NCBI GenBank assembly: GCA_963575745.1
Contig: CAUYUJ010014195.1
Location: 1-64,000 of the forward strand
Direction of reading: 5' to 3'
DNA: 64,000 nucleotides
Source: Prorocentrum cordatum
Lineage: Eukaryota; Sar; Dinophyceae; Prorocentrales; Prorocentraceae
The translations under genes and the position numbers were made by a program. This document shows, piece by piece, positions 31,413 to 43,210 of the stretch (the first letter of the stretch is position 1; each line of letters starts with the position of its first letter). The notes under the pieces are model-generated. The model made no database searches and was not told the origin of the DNA. It saw nothing but the letters and a program-made list of their open reading frames with translations.

Positions 31413-32240
31413 TGCTGGTTCATGGGAGGATGAGGCGTCTGTCTACGAAGGTCTGTGTCGTCTCTACCTGGCGGGCGCCTACTCTCATTGCTTCTCTTTT
31501 TCCTAGGCCTTTTTCTCGCGCATGTTCCACGGCGCCCGCCAACTAGGAGGAGGAGGAGGAGGAGCAGCAACGACCTGCGTCGGTTCTGCCTCCTCGCACT
31601 CGCAGGAACGCGACCGGCCAGCTCCCCGTGCCCACGCAAAGAAAGGAGGAAGGGCAGGGTGCAGCAGGAGGCCTCCCGGGCTTCCACCCTCCTCCTCCTC
31701 CTCCTCCTCCTCCTCCTCCTCCTCCTCCTCCTCCTCCTCTCATTGCATTTTCCACGGCGCCCGCCAGGTACAATGACTCGGGTCGCTTCTACCTCTTCGC
31801 ACTCGCAAGAACGCGACGGGCTGGCTCCCCGCGTCCAACGCGAAAGAAGAGTTAGGAGGGCAGGGAGCAGCAGGAGGCCTCCTGGGCTTCCGCCCCCTCT
31901 CCGGACGCGTCGCAGGAGGGGAGCTCCTCCTCCTCCTCCTCCTCCTCCTCCTCCTCCTCCTCCTCCTCCTCCTCCTCCTCCCCCTCCTCCCCCTCCTCCC
32001 CCTCCTCCCCCTCTCAAGGGTGCGTCGCAGGAGGGGAGCCCGGGAGAAGGGGAGGCGCGCCGTCACCGGCCGCGCCGTTCGTCCGCCCCTGGGCCCCGAG
32101 CGGTCCCCGCCCACACCCGCACCACCACCCTCGCGGGTGCGCCTCGCCCTCCTCCTCCTCCTCCTCCTCCTCCTCCTCCTCCTCCTCCTCCTCCTCCTCC
32201 TCCTCCTCCTCCTCCTCCTCCTCCTCCTCCTCCTCCAGGG
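31413..32240. repeat. Duplicated ~165-bp block with (CTC)n arrays
   Basis: 31,518-31,690 and 31,740-31,905 are related copies (CCACGGCGCCCGCCA..., TCGCACTCGCAGGAACGCGAC, GCAGCAGGAGGCCTCC). CTC/TCC arrays lie at 31,685-31,740, 31,919-32,012 and 32,147-32,237. GCGTCGCAGGAGGGGAGC recurs near 31,908 and 32,021. Homopolymeric frames here are repeat artefacts. Confidence 0.85.
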
Positions 32241-32429
32241 GGAGGGGCAAGGTGGGAGGGGGGACGGCCAGCGCATCGCGGCTCGTGGCACGCGAGTGGG
32301 CGAGGGGGGGGGGGCCAAGTGACACGCTCGAGAGGAGGCGGGCGCTGCGGAATCCACGTGCCCCTGGGACTCACACCTCCTCTTGGACGCAGGGCGGAGG
32401 ATGAAAGGGGGATGATGTCACAATCTTGG

Positions 32430-33170
32430 GGGTGAAGCGAGATAAGAGATTGGTAGATGAATTGTCGAGATCCTGGTGCAGAGATCCTTCACCAGTGGAT
32501 ACGGCATGCAAATCCGTACCCTCTTAATGGAGATATCCGTATGGGAAGACAAGTGAAGTCCTCCTCGTGAACCTCGCTGAACTTTCCGACGGCGATACCC
32601 GACCTCAGATGACACTGTGCGGCATTGCGTCTGACATGATACTACACATGAGAACATTTACAACCGGGGGTAAACAAACTCCAGTCGTCGGACTGAGACT
32701 GCAAAGCTGTGAGAGAAACGTCCTGACAGGAGGGCCGTTGGCAATGTTTGGGAAGCTGTTGGTGCGCGGATTACCCCTCGTGTTCCTCATGCGCTTCCTC
32801 TCCCAATCCTTCCCTCCATCTTCCTGATTCTCAGAACTGCTCGTTCTCCCCCTTCTGCCCCTTCAGCCATCCCCCATCCTTCCCCTCGTCCACCTCCCTT
32901 GCCATTCCCGTATCCTCCTCCTCCATCCTCGTCGTTACCTTCCTGACCCCATCCATCTCTCCCTTCGCCCGTCCTTCTCGCCATCGCTGCTTCTTTCTCC
33001 GTTTTTAGTTAGTCGCGCGCCATCCAGGTCGCAGAAAGGTCTTCAGTCGCTGCCGTGAAGTTGCCCTCTCCTCCAAGGGCCCCATTGCTGCTGGCACACT
33101 GCGTGCACTGGTTGGGTTCGATGAGACTGCGCAGAGATGCGGTTAATTGCGCAAAGAACTTCAACTACGC
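32430..33170 (-). CDS. Possible exons of an unrecognised gene
   Basis: Two short minus-strand readings look protein-like. About 33,156-33,004 gives LKFFAQLTASLRSLIEPNQC and ends at a TAA, with a possible acceptor (GCGTAG) just upstream. About 32,613-32,500 gives GIAVGKFSEVHEEDFTCLPI then stops at TGA. A pyrimidine-rich tract (32,810-33,000) lies between them, as near the other candidate exons. Reading phase across the set cannot be settled by eye, and chance open frames are possible. Confidence 0.25.
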
Positions 33171-33774
33171 TGTGCTATGATCACGTCCAAGGGAAGGGCA
33201 TGATATTGAACAGGACGTTGAACACGTCGAAGAAGAGGGGAGTGAGGAAGAGTGGGAGGAAGGAGGGGGAAGAGGATGGAGGATGGGGATGAAAAAATGG
33301 TACATGACGCGTCTGACGCGAATACTGGCGCATACTGTCTTCTAGAAACAAGTGGTACCGACACGCTCAGGCCCAGTGCTTGATGCGACCAACCCACAAA
33401 AAAAACACTCAGACTACTACTCGTCATCTTCAACGTTGGGTTCACCTTGTCTATCATTGTCTTCATCCGCGCACATCCCATCTGTATTTCCTAAATAGTG
33501 TTATCTCGAACATGCGCCTTTTCATCTCCTCCTCCCTCATCCCCGTCCGCCGCTTCCCCCCGATGTCTCTGCTTCGCACACGAGGCTTCGCACACGAGGC
33601 TTCGCAGTCGCGCGGGGTCAAGCTGTGACCAGTGCACCCATGATCGTCCCACAAACTCTTGAACTGCCGCGCCTCAGCACTCACACCCCGACACGCGCCC
33701 CCGACGCGCAAGACCCTCGCACGAGCAAGATCCCCGCCTGCCTTGAAGGCGCCAAGGCGTCTCCACTGGTTGGG
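33171..33774. other. No feature recognised
   Basis: Purine-rich near 33,230-33,295, otherwise mixed; no repeat family or convincing exon. Confidence 0.5.
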
Positions 33775-34210
33775 ACCCCAGACGCTGGGTCAAGAAAGGG
33801 GGGCTGAGGCCAAATCCGGTCAACATCGATCCCAAAACCACTCCCAGAGGTCCACGTACTTGTTCATCCCTGATCCATTTCTGACGGCCCCGAGGCCCGA
33901 AAACATCCCCCAGAGGCAGAGAAAACAAAAAACCCTTGCCTAATTCGGCACGACGAACCTGCCTGCCCTTCCAGCTGGCCCGAACCCGTGCTGGGCCGCC
34001 TCTCAGACTCCCAGAAGACTCCTGCGGGCAAGACCCCCCTCGCAACACCGATCCAGCTTGGCGCCTCCCCTAGGGAGCCCACAAAAGACATACACGCCCA
34101 ACTGTGTACATGAACGCGGCCCCGCGATCCGCGAGACTGGCCGTGTGTTACGAACATTCGGGCAGGGCGTACTCTCGACACCAGCGTAGATCCGTGTACG
34201 TGTACCTCCT
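33775..34210 (+). repeat. Dispersed families N (copy 2) and M (copy 2, empty site)
   Basis: 33,797-34,000 aligns with 15,005-15,220. 34,067-34,210 aligns with the two halves of family M at 19.2-19.5 kb but without the 186-bp insertion: GCCCAACTGTGTACATGAAC runs straight through. Confidence 0.7.
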
Positions 34211-35290
34211 TCTGTCGCTCTTGATCCTCTGCGGCGCAGATAACCAAGAAAAAACACATCCCCAACCCCAAAATCGCGGATTCACCGAGGATTCGAAGAT
34301 CGGCCAAAGATTTCGGGGTATGTTTTGCGTTCGTCGTTGTCACCCTGGTGAAACCCCAGGCCCAAACATCTCCCTCCCCGAAGTCTCGAGGAGCCTGCGT
34401 TCTGTTTTGGGCCCCGCGTCTTGGGGATTGGGCGTCTGTTTTGAGTTCGGGAGCAGAGGCGTGCTTCGGGAGGGGTCGGGAGCTCGGGGGCTTCGGGAGC
34501 TCCTCGGTGGACAGTCGGGGGGGCGGGCCCGCGCCGAGGGCGGCGGAGTAGCGGACCGGGAGGCAGAGGAGCAGAGCGACGTGCGCAACACACTGCCCGA
34601 TCCATGCACCTGGAGTGCTCTTCCGTGCTGTCCCTCCCTGCCCCTCCGACGCCGTGCACGTGCGCCACGGAGGAGAAGCCCGGAGCTCCCGAAGCCCTCC
34701 TGCGCGTATCGGCAGGGAGCCTCGCGCACGGGTCGTTCGCGCTCGCTCGAGCTCGGGGGCGGCGTTCCCTCCGCGCGGCCCGAGCGCCGCGGGCCCCGCG
34801 CGCGTGCGGCCCTCGCGCGCGCGCGCGGGCAGCCAGGCGCGGTCTGCCCTTGTCGCTGTACCGCCCTTGCAGACGTGCTGCAGTGGATGTACGCGTGGAT
34901 TCGATCAGTGCAAAAACAAGCAAAAAAAACAGGGAGCGAACAACGGAGTGAATCTCGTCGCGTGGCCTTGTGTCTTCGTTCCTGACAGACAGATCTGCGC
35001 GAAATTGACCTAGAAATCCGGAACGAAAATCTTCAGGACAATCCGGGCCCATCCAATTGTTTTCCGAAAGAAATTCGCTCTGCGATGTTGGCTCTATGAC
35101 CTTTGGGGCGTCCGTGGATATCGTTATGATTCCTGCATCCGGTGAAACCGCCGATACTGGACCCGACCCTGCCACCGGTGATGTAACGTTCGGCACCAGG
35201 AGGAGTAGAGGAGGACAAGGGGGAAGAGGAGGAGGAAGAGGAGGAGGAGGAGGAGGATTCCGCGGACACAGAACATGGCCTTGCCATTTC
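34211..35290. other. GC-rich DNA with CGCG-rich block; no supported gene
   Basis: Long overlapping frames on both strands reflect high GC. 34,730-34,830 is CGCG-rich. A (GGA)n tract lies at 35,219-35,262. A + frame near 35,057-35,200 is weakly protein-like but lacks other support. Confidence 0.45.
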
Positions 35291-35294
35291 TCAC

Positions 35295-35412
35295 GCGTCC
35301 ATTCCCCGTTCATTGTTCGGCGTCGTGCGCTCCTTTTCTCGCAGAATGATCCAGGATGTTCCCAGATGGTCCCCGGCGATAAATGCACACGTCCGAGCGA
35401 TGCCAAAAGGAG
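35295..35412 (+). repeat. Dispersed repeat family K, copy 2
   Basis: CGTCCATTCCCCGTTCATTG to TGCACACGTCCGAGCGATGC; matches 19,970-20,140 and 60,785-60,905. Confidence 0.7.
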
Positions 35413-35444
35413 TCGCTCTCCACTTCCACCCCTCCCGGTGACGC

Positions 35445-35712
35445 CCTGTGACGCCAGGGTGACAAAAAGAGACGCGCTGCGCCGCGGCCGAAGCCGCCGG
35501 AGGGGATCCGCCGCGGCGAGGAGAAGACGTCCTCGGAGGGGCGGCGACGCAAACACAGCGCAAACAACGAGTCTCGACCGTTGATCCTCTGCAGGGGCCC
35601 GCGGCGCCGGGGCCCAGGCTTTATGATGTCGAGCATCTTCTCCGTCCCGTGCTCCGCCAGAGACCCCTTCGTCTCGAGGCCCCGCCAGGGGCTGTCCTCC
35701 CCGCGCCCCCGG
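35445..35712 (-). CDS. Candidate exon, product unrecognised
   Basis: A clean acceptor (CCTCTCTCGTGCCAG on the minus strand) precedes an open frame from 35,712. It reads EDSPWRGLETKGSLAEHGTE, then KMLDIIKPGPRRRGPLQ and further to about RPSEDVFSSPRRIPSGGFGR. Third positions are mostly G or C. A GC or GT donor somewhere near 35,445-35,590 would end it. It sits upstream (in minus sense) of a family K repeat, consistent with an intron beyond. No domain is recognised. Confidence 0.4.
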
Positions 35713-36280
35713 CTGGCACGAGAGAGGCGGGGCCTGATGGATCACCAGCCTCGAACGCATCCCTATCCCTCAGATGGGCGAACAAAAAGCGATGACAATC
35801 TCAGGGATAGGCCCTCAAAAACGGAGGGAATCCTCATGATCGGCATCGAGGTGAGGTGATGTCAAACATAGGGATGGGGATCTGCTCCAGGCTGGTAACT
35901 GGAGAAACGAACCCTGGACGCCAGCCCCCATCCCACAGGACCAGCGTTCCGTCCCGAGCCGTTTTGAGGACCGTCCGGGGGCCCAGAGGGGGCCCCCAGA
36001 GGCCGACCGCGGAAACGCATTTTTTTTTGCCTGCGGCGAGGCGGAAGCGATCAGCACCAGCATTGGGAGAATCGGGGGCACCGATCAGCAAACTGTCCGG
36101 CGCGCGAGACAGAACGAGGAGACGAGGAGGAGAGGAAAGCGGTCACGCGGGGGGAGAAGCGGAAAAACTCCGCGGTGAGCGGGCAGGAGCGGCCAGCCAG
36201 GGCAGCGGGGCCGCGGCAGCAGCCGGGGCCAGGGCCAGGGCTCACCCGCGGGCGCTGCCAGGGCGCAGAAGCGGTGAAGA
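35713..36280. other. Unassigned DNA
   Basis: A short mirrored pair (CATCCCTATCCCTCAG near 35,758 and CTCAGGGATAGG near 35,801) could form a small hairpin. The frames on both strands at 36,030-36,330 are compositional. Confidence 0.4.
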
Positions 36281-36340
36281 GCAAAACCAGTACTCGAACC
36301 CGAGGACTGCCATGAGCAAAATGCTGACCACCAAGTGCTG
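36281..36340 (-). other. tRNA-like remnant with A- and B-box-like motifs
   Basis: On the minus strand, CTTGGTGGTCAGCA resembles an A box and TCGGGTTCGAGTAC a B box, at roughly tRNA-like spacing. The T-stem and acceptor stem do not pair properly, so this is not called a functional tRNA. A SINE head or tRNA pseudogene is possible. Confidence 0.25.
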
Positions 36341-36409
36341 TCGATAATTGTTCGCTGAATCGTGCGATGCCGGTCGCACTCGTGCAACTGCAAGCACGAG
36401 GCCCGGCAG

Positions 36410-36800
36410 GAGTAGAGTAAAGTAGATTATGGCAGAGTTGATCGCGTCAGTCCGATAGTAGGAGTCGAATCGGTTGGGTCGGATAGACTCCGGGTAAGTA
36501 GGGGAGGCTCAGGTAGGGTAGGAGAAGTAAACTAAGAATAGGTTAGACTAGAATGGATCGAAATAGGGATCGGCAAAGTAGAGACCAGTACAGTTCAGTA
36601 GAGTAGGGTAGATGGTAGCGACGAGGCTGGCAAACGATAAAAAATGAGTAGGGTAGAACGGAGAGTACAGAGTAGAGGAGAAGCGAGTACTGTAGAGCAG
36701 CGCGCGGCACAATATGGTCAGAGTAGAGTAGGGTAGTGTTAAACAGGGTGGCATAAACCAGAGTAGAATTTAGCAGCGTCGATGGTAGCGTCGAGTAGGA
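36410..36800. repeat. Degenerate 5-bp-period repeat (AGTAG/GGTAG words)
   Basis: Five-base words such as GTAGA, GGTAG and AGTAG recur in phase for about 390 bp, with heavy substitution and occasional slippage. Confidence 0.7.
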
Positions 36801-37272
36801 GGAGACGAAATCCAGCAAGTGTCGCGGTGGAGTTGGCGACGCGCAAGAGAACGATCAGATTTTGGACTCGTCCGTTGGATACCCGTGCCCTTACATGCTG
36901 ATCTCGTAATCGGTCGGACACGCCCCATAATCTTTCCCCGCGGTCCTCTGCTCGGCATTGGTAATATAGGTGTCGTCGGGTGGCTTGGCAATTGTGGTTC
37001 CTACTTGGCCGCTGATAAGACGTCGACGTCACGTGTCAGTGTACTCGGGCCTTGCTAGGTCGAATGGTGGATTAGGTTCATGACCGACGCAATAGGTGGG
37101 AGTTGCGCTGGTCGGTCGGGAAGAAGACAAGTACGTAGGTCGGCTTAGTCTTGTTGTCAGTAAGAGGTCGACGATGCACAACCAGAAAGTTGAGTGCAGT
37201 AGCTAGAGGTAGTGACGTGCAGCCTTTACCAAGACTGTCTTTTATGGACATCTTGCTTGCGTGCTGGTGCAG

Positions 37273-37776
37273 TCACTGCGCCCGCTCATAGACCTTTGTC
37301 TCTATCGCCTTTAATGTCAGCTCTGTGCTTTCTGCTGGAAATGCTGACTGGGTGTCGGACGGCAGCGGCGGCGCGCATTCCATGCAATAGTTCTTGCATC
37401 TCGCAACCCTGTATCTGAGGTGAATAAGTAAACTGCCGCGCTGCAAATACTGTTTTGTAGCATTTGCATGCGCTGCCTTCGACTGCGCGTGCCGTGCCAT
37501 CGGGTGGTGGGTGTTTCTTGGTTCGGCGTGGTTTCCGGCTCCCGGTTGCGTTGGAGATGTGTCAGCATTCGTCCCACATGTAGACAGCGTCCTGAACTGG
37601 TGGAGCTGGTGCGCTGTCGTCGTTGTCGAAGTAGAGCTGTCACAGATGCTGCTGCCATACACCTGTGCACTGCTTGTCAATGCGTGTGCTGTCCGATCGG
37701 CGCCGCGCGCACTGCTCGGGCGCGTCGCGCGCGCTTCAGCCAACGCGCGGCACTCCACTGCCTTCGCGGGTCGCAA
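37273..37776 (-). pseudogene. LINE copy 2: C-terminal Cys/His region
   Basis: The frame contains HLRYRVARCKNYCMECAPPL with three closely spaced Cys and upstream His residues, placed where copy 1 carries zinc fingers. The upstream part of the same frame is Thr/Ser-rich and may be out of phase. Confidence 0.5.
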
Positions 37777-38092
37777 GCGTCAGTGGTTCGTCTCGTCTGC
37801 CAGAGAAGATCGTCAACGCTCATGCTGGTCCACGTAATACTGGTAGCCCTGTCTTGAACAGTACCAACTAGAGAGTGTCGCTCGTGCGCGAGGTCGATGA
37901 ACCGCAAGAGTGCGCGCGTGCGTTGCTGGGCAATCTCGCTCTGTATTTGCGTCGTCTCGGGCGCACCTTTGTCTCGTGGCCCGCGCGCTGCGCCGCCGTG
38001 CAGTTGCTGGTCAGATGCATGGGCGCCACTCGCATGAAGAAGGCGCGTCTTCCATCGCTGCGGTAAGAGAGGTTCCTTGCCGCGTGAAGAAC

Positions 38093-39520
38093 TTATGAGG
38101 TTGATCTGCTGAGTGGGTCTCGTGTCTCCACTCTGTAAAACAAGTTGCAGTTTGCGAATGCATCGGCAAGTTGAGCTCTGACGTCCTTTCGTGAGTGGTG
38201 GTCATTGAAGCGCGTGACCTTGAGCGGCGCCAGTGCTGCCATTTGCTGGGTCACTTGGTGCGCTGATCGCAACGCTGCGGCGCCAGTGGCGTTGGCGTGG
38301 GCGCCGAGGCGATCGCGCGCGTGCGCGATGGTGAAATGTGCCAGCCCCAATTGGGGCAGCGGATGGTCGGCTCGGCATCTACAGAGCGCCCTTGCCCTGC
38401 TCTGTCGACGCCTTTTCCCGCCAGGCGCGGCGCGCGCGCAGATTAGGGCGGCTCGCAGTTGAGCTCGACGCGGTAGCCGGCGGGCAACGCGCGCGGAATA
38501 GCAGCAACTTCGCTCATGGAGTGTTCGATCACGTCGTCATCGCTGCATTATGTTAGCATGTGCGCGTCGCCGACGAAGGCGAGGTTGGCGGCGCGGTCGT
38601 CGTTTGATGCGGCTGCGCGTCGATGTTGCCAACGCAGCCGTCGCGCCAGCGACGGCGCCTGCACCGCGCGCGGTTGCCCAATCGCGCGCGGCGCTCGGTC
38701 ACTGAGCGGCCTTCCGAAAGAAAGCCTGCGCATGGTGTCTGCGCGACTAAGGACTGGTCGAGCGCCTTGTATCGGGTGCGATGAAAGATCGGAGCGTTAA
38801 AACGCGAAGTGTGCTTCCCTCTGGGATTCGATGTGTTGGGCTGCCAAGCGTAGGTCGCCGCTGCGCGTGATCAGCATTCCGCGCCAGGTCGATATGCCGC
38901 TGCGAAGTGGGACCAGTGCTTACGGGGCGTCTTGGTGGACAAATCATGGTGAGTCGCGGGGTAGGTTGCGTCTGCTCCAAATGCGGCCCCGCGAGCAACT
39001 GCATGACATGTTGCCGTTCGGTCGATGCCATAGCGAATGATAATGCACTTGCCCCTGCTGGCGTAGTCGGCGGATGGTGAAACCGCATGTGCTGCAAGTG
39101 CCGTTGATGTGCTGGATATGCCTCCACGCTGCGTTGGGCGCAATGCTTTGGATGGGTGAATGCAGGTTTGGTATTTCTGGAGCTATTTGGGTGGATCAAG
39201 AATTGGTGGCCTTGCACGTTGCCCCTTGACCCGTGCAAGGGCGTAGCTGCTCCGTGCTCCCATCGCAAGTGCCCTTGCTGCGCGAGCGAGGTCCCACTTG
39301 GAAACGGATGTACGCGCCTCGCTGTGCAGCGAGGGGCTGCCTCAAATAGGTCGGTTGCAACGCGGTCAAGTCCTGGCTGCTTCCTGCGAGCGACGTTCTT
39401 GATGAGCGTCGTTGCACGTGGAGTTGCGACGACGCGGTCGAGTGTAGCTGGCGTGATTGGCGCCGGTAACGCCAGATTGTAAAGCTTTTGAACGCCACCG
39501 CTGTCTGCGACAATCGCCAC
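38093..39520 (-). pseudogene. LINE copy 2: reverse transcriptase and thumb-like part
   Basis: From about 39,391 the frame reads ARRKQPGLDRVATDLFEAAP, matching the K.PG.D.I...L finger block of LINE RTs. It continues with ATPLHGSRGNVQ (position of the PL.KG.G block). Near 38,590-38,548 FVGDAHML may stand where F/YxDD is expected. From about 38,190 KDVRAQLADAFANCNLFYRV matches the region after the palm in related elements. Stops and frame changes separate these parts, so no functional enzyme is encoded. Confidence 0.7.
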
Positions 39521-42419
39521 CTCCTGTCGTGCATGGCGTCTGGCAAGTTCGTCCCGTTGTTAGCGCTTGCTGTTCATAAAGGCTTTGCCGCTGTCGTCTG
39601 TGAAAGATGGCATGGGCCGCGCAATGGTTGCATGTATGCGGTTGCTCCATCACGTCGTATTGGGCGCGCCAGTGGTGCTCGCTTTGCGCAAGTAACTGCG
39701 CGCAGCCTGTTCGGCGTTCTGCGCCGCGTCGCGCAGCTGATGGGCGCGAGGGCCGGCTGGCCTGCCTGCGAAATTGCCATCGATATCCCGGCGCAGCAAA
39801 GCTCGTAGTGGGGCGTCGCTCTGGTCGCAATGCTGCGATTGCATGCCGATGTAGTCTCACCAACTACGTCGTGTCTGTAGCAATGTATTCCTGGCCTGAA
39901 GCGAAGCCGCTAGCGGGGGAACATTCCGCGGCTGCGCGGTTTTCCGCTATGCTGATCTGTCGGCGATGATCGTGCATGGGCGTGTCCAACGTGGGCAGCG
40001 ATTGGTTGCCTAGTACGCCTGCGAATCGGCGACGGCGCGCGGGTCCCTGCATCTTCACGAAGTCGCAAGGTGGAGGCGGTCTTCGTCGCGCCTGCAAGCG
40101 CTCGCGCTCGACGGGGAGGCACGCAGGGCATTGGCTTTCGTTGTTTGCACCTGAACCGCGGTCGCAGCTGACGTGTAGGCCAATGGCAAATTGTACTCAG
40201 TCGCTGCTTATCGCTATGTAGTCGCCTGCGCCTGGCGGAATTGCCATCGTTCTTTGCGTTGCGCAGGTCTGCGAAGGCTCTTGGCGTAGCACTGCAATTG
40301 CGCGCGCGACGTTGCGCGCTCTGTCGCGAGTCTCACCTCGGCCGCAGCGTCGCCGTCGCCAAGTCGCTGGCGCGGCGGCGACGTGCCAGCCCCGATGTTC
40401 GGCAAAGTGGTCGCGCTGCCGCGTGCGCTGACTATCGCGTTGGCGGGCGGCCGTTTGCTTGCCAGGCCGCGCGGCGCTAACCGACGCGGCGCTGCGCGGC
40501 GCGCGTCGCGATGCACGCGCGGCGCGTGGGCCGCGCGCATTGTCTTCGAAGTAAGCGAGGCTGTGAGCTTGAGGATGATAAGACGGCGCGGGGCGCGCAT
40601 GGCCCGCAGCGCTTGCACTTGAAATGCAATTTTCACGTTGGGGTGGCTGCGCATGGTCGCGCAGTGCCGAGTCGCACGCTGCGTCCCAATTTGGGTGGGT
40701 GGCGCGAAGAGTGAATTGCCTGCGTGCGTCTGATGTAGTATTGCGTGTTCCGTTTGCGCGTCGACTGCGATCGCCGCGAAAGGAACCGTAGTCGCGCCAG
40801 TGTCGTCCGAGGGTCGTTCGAATGGATGAGGCGTTGCTAATTCCTTGTTGGCCGTCGCGGTGGTAGTGAGTGGTATGTGCTCAATTAAGATTGATGTTTT
40901 TTTCGTGAGACCCGTCATTTCGCATCATGGGGCGGGCGCAGCAGTCTGTCGTCGGGTCCTTCCAGTGGGCGGTTTGTCTTACAATGGGGGCGGTCTGCTT
41001 GTAGCGTTGTTACATGACTCTGTGTGTGGGAATTTGCTGTCTGCGGTGCCAAGTGTATTTGACACGGTGTACACGGATGCGTGTTTGTCATGCTCCTGTT
41101 TCTGCTAATCGGTGCCCGTATGTCCGTGCATTTGGTGGATTATGATAATATGTGCTCTCTTGGGTTTCTGGAATGAAGGTTTGTGCTATCATGGCAATTG
41201 AGTCGCCGCTGCGTGCGAATGGTGTCAGGATGCGCATAGCACTGGCTAGGTCAGGATGAATATGCCCACGTAGGTGTGGAGGCTACTGGGCGTATCAAGT
41301 TGTGGCCCAACTGATGGCTGCAGCCTCTGCTTCGGTGCTGCCTGAGCTCGCACTCCATATCGTCGTAGATGCTGTGCGTAATGCTGAGGGTAGATCGGGA
41401 TTGAGGAAAACGTCGTAGGGTGAGTGAGGATTGAGCAACACGTCGGTCGTTGCTGGCTGTAGAGGTGGAATACCGTTGTGGCAGCCTGGAGAAGAGTGGT
41501 TCTGGTACGGTGGAGATGCAATCGTAGACGTCGGTTGGAATGCTGCATCTTGGTGCACAGGTAATGTGGCAAAATCTGCTGAACGTGGTGAGTGTGATTG
41601 CGACACGGGTGGGGAGTGGGAGCCGAGTCGCTTGCTCTACCTTGCTTTAGGTTTGCTTGTGGAACATGTCTGCAAGAACTGACGTGTTGGGCCTGGTCGT
41701 GTAGAATTGTAGACTTGGGAGCCACGTCAGCTGTCGCTGAGGTGGACGGCACCACCAGCACGCATGTACCTAAATGTGTCGCCGCACTGGGCTGAGTTGC
41801 CTGCTAGCGGATTGGTCCTAAAGGCTCGGCGTCTCGCATTGGACCTGCCGTTGCACTTGTGGCCTCGACCGCTGCCGGTGCATGTTGTGACGACCGCGGG
41901 AGCTCGACCTAGCAGAGACCTTACGCTGTAGTGCTAGGGTTTGTCTCAGCAAATTGCTGTAGTGCTTCGTATCGGTCAGCTGTCTATCCTATCGTTGTTG
42001 TGGTGTGTTGAAGTAGTGTGGTGTATCGCCCGTTAGTAGCCGGTGCGTCCATGAAGAAATTGCGTTGGAACGTGATGTGGCCATTGCGAGGAGGATGGTC
42101 CACCCGAGTATACTTCCGTTGGTGTGAGTGGTGTATCGACTGATGACTCGATTCGAAGAGGCGGTTCGCAGCGATGCTGCTGTTGCTGTGCTGATGACGA
42201 CGTCTGCAGGTCGATGGTTCTGTCGTTGGGTCCTCTACGTCGGCGATGTCGGCGATGTCGTCGCCCTTGATGTGCTCGACCGAATATTGTATACGTTGGA
42301 CTTCGTCATGCACTTGAGTTTCCTGTAATTTTTTTCGGCAATGAAGTGTGTGGTCGCGCTGTTCTTCTTGTATGCGATAGCGTCCACAATGCCGTGATCA
42401 AATCTAGGTACTGGTTGGT

Positions 42420-43210
42420 CCATTGGCGGGTGTCCTTGTTCTGCCCCTCCTTCATCCCCCAGCTCATCATCCGCATTCCCTTCTCACAACGTCCACCCTC
42501 ATGAACCCCCCTTCCAAGATCGCCTTCCTGCTCAACTGCAGCATCACATGTGTGATTCCTCCTTGCCCGCCCAAAACCCCAACCATCCCTGACGCACCTG
42601 CTGCCCAACATGCTGCAAAATCCTGATCCTGCTGCATGCTGACCTTCCCCCTCGTACGAAGTACTCATCTTCGATAACATCCTCCTCCTGATCTCTTCCC
42701 TCCTCACGCGTCTTCCTTCATTCCCATCTCCACGTCCCCGCTCCACCTCCGTTATTCTTCTCCCCGTCTCCACGTCCCCTTCTCCTCTTCTCCCCTCCTG
42801 GGTCCCCCTCCCCCTACTCCGCGCCCATCCCCATCCTTGTTTTGAATCAGGGCGGTCATTGCCCAATTCATCTGCTTCAGGGTAGTCCTGACCTTGCGCA
42901 GGTTCTTCTGCACGGCTTTGGGGTTCTCGGCGCCCGAGGGTAAACAGGAGTAATGCTGACGGGGTAGGAAGAAAGAGGATAAACACCATAACATTAGCAA
43001 GAGAAGCTTGACTGGCCGCGGCTGTCCATGTGTCTGCGTGCCACGATGGTGTGGAACGGTTTCAAAGAAATGATATAGAAACAGGTGACCGTCCGCCATG
43101 AGCACAGACAAGGGAACGCTTTCAATGCGAGGGTAAGCAGGATAACGAGCCAAGGCATGACGACGGCAATAGGAACGCCTACGAGGAGCATGCACTCTAC
43201 TGAGAATCAA
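42420..43210 (-). CDS. Possible exons of an unrecognised gene
   Basis: One minus-strand frame is open from 43,210 to 42,752 and includes ENPKAVQKNLRKVRTTLKQM then NWAMTALIQNKDG (about 42,930-42,830). A second frame over 43,191-42,994 reads as two hydrophobic segments (VGVPIAVVMPWLVILLTLAL), so the phase is unsettled. A third piece, about 42,625-42,460, reads DQDFAACWAAGASGMVGVLG and then a basic tail to a TGA. The stretch between 42,650 and 42,830 is pyrimidine-rich. These could be exons of one minus-strand gene with purine-rich introns. LINE copy 2 begins just beyond. Confidence 0.3.

Larger units (their letters stand above)
37270..42330 (-). mobile_element. LINE-type retrotransposon, copy 2, decayed
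   Basis: Minus-strand readings give, in LINE order: an A/C-rich 5' region (42,330-41,250), a probable endonuclease/linker region (40,900-39,650), an RT finger region (39,520-38,750), a thumb-like region (38,350-38,090) and a Cys-containing C-terminal region (37,776-37,273). Frames change several times. The layout matches LINE copy 1 in the opposite orientation. The + strand complement shows many GCGC steps around 37.7-40.6 kb. No ends or target duplication could be fixed, so the limits are approximate. Confidence 0.7.

Noticed and set aside
33156-33190. Possible 20-bp introns joining minus-strand readings near 33.17 and 32.50 kb
   Set aside because: Joining at the 20-bp GT..AG stretches gives stops or a phase change, so ultra-short introns are not supported.
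34282-35760. 492-codon minus-strand open frame
   Set aside because: It crosses dispersed repeats and a GGA tract in GC-rich DNA. Only the part near 35.45-35.71 kb, in a different phase, looks exon-like.
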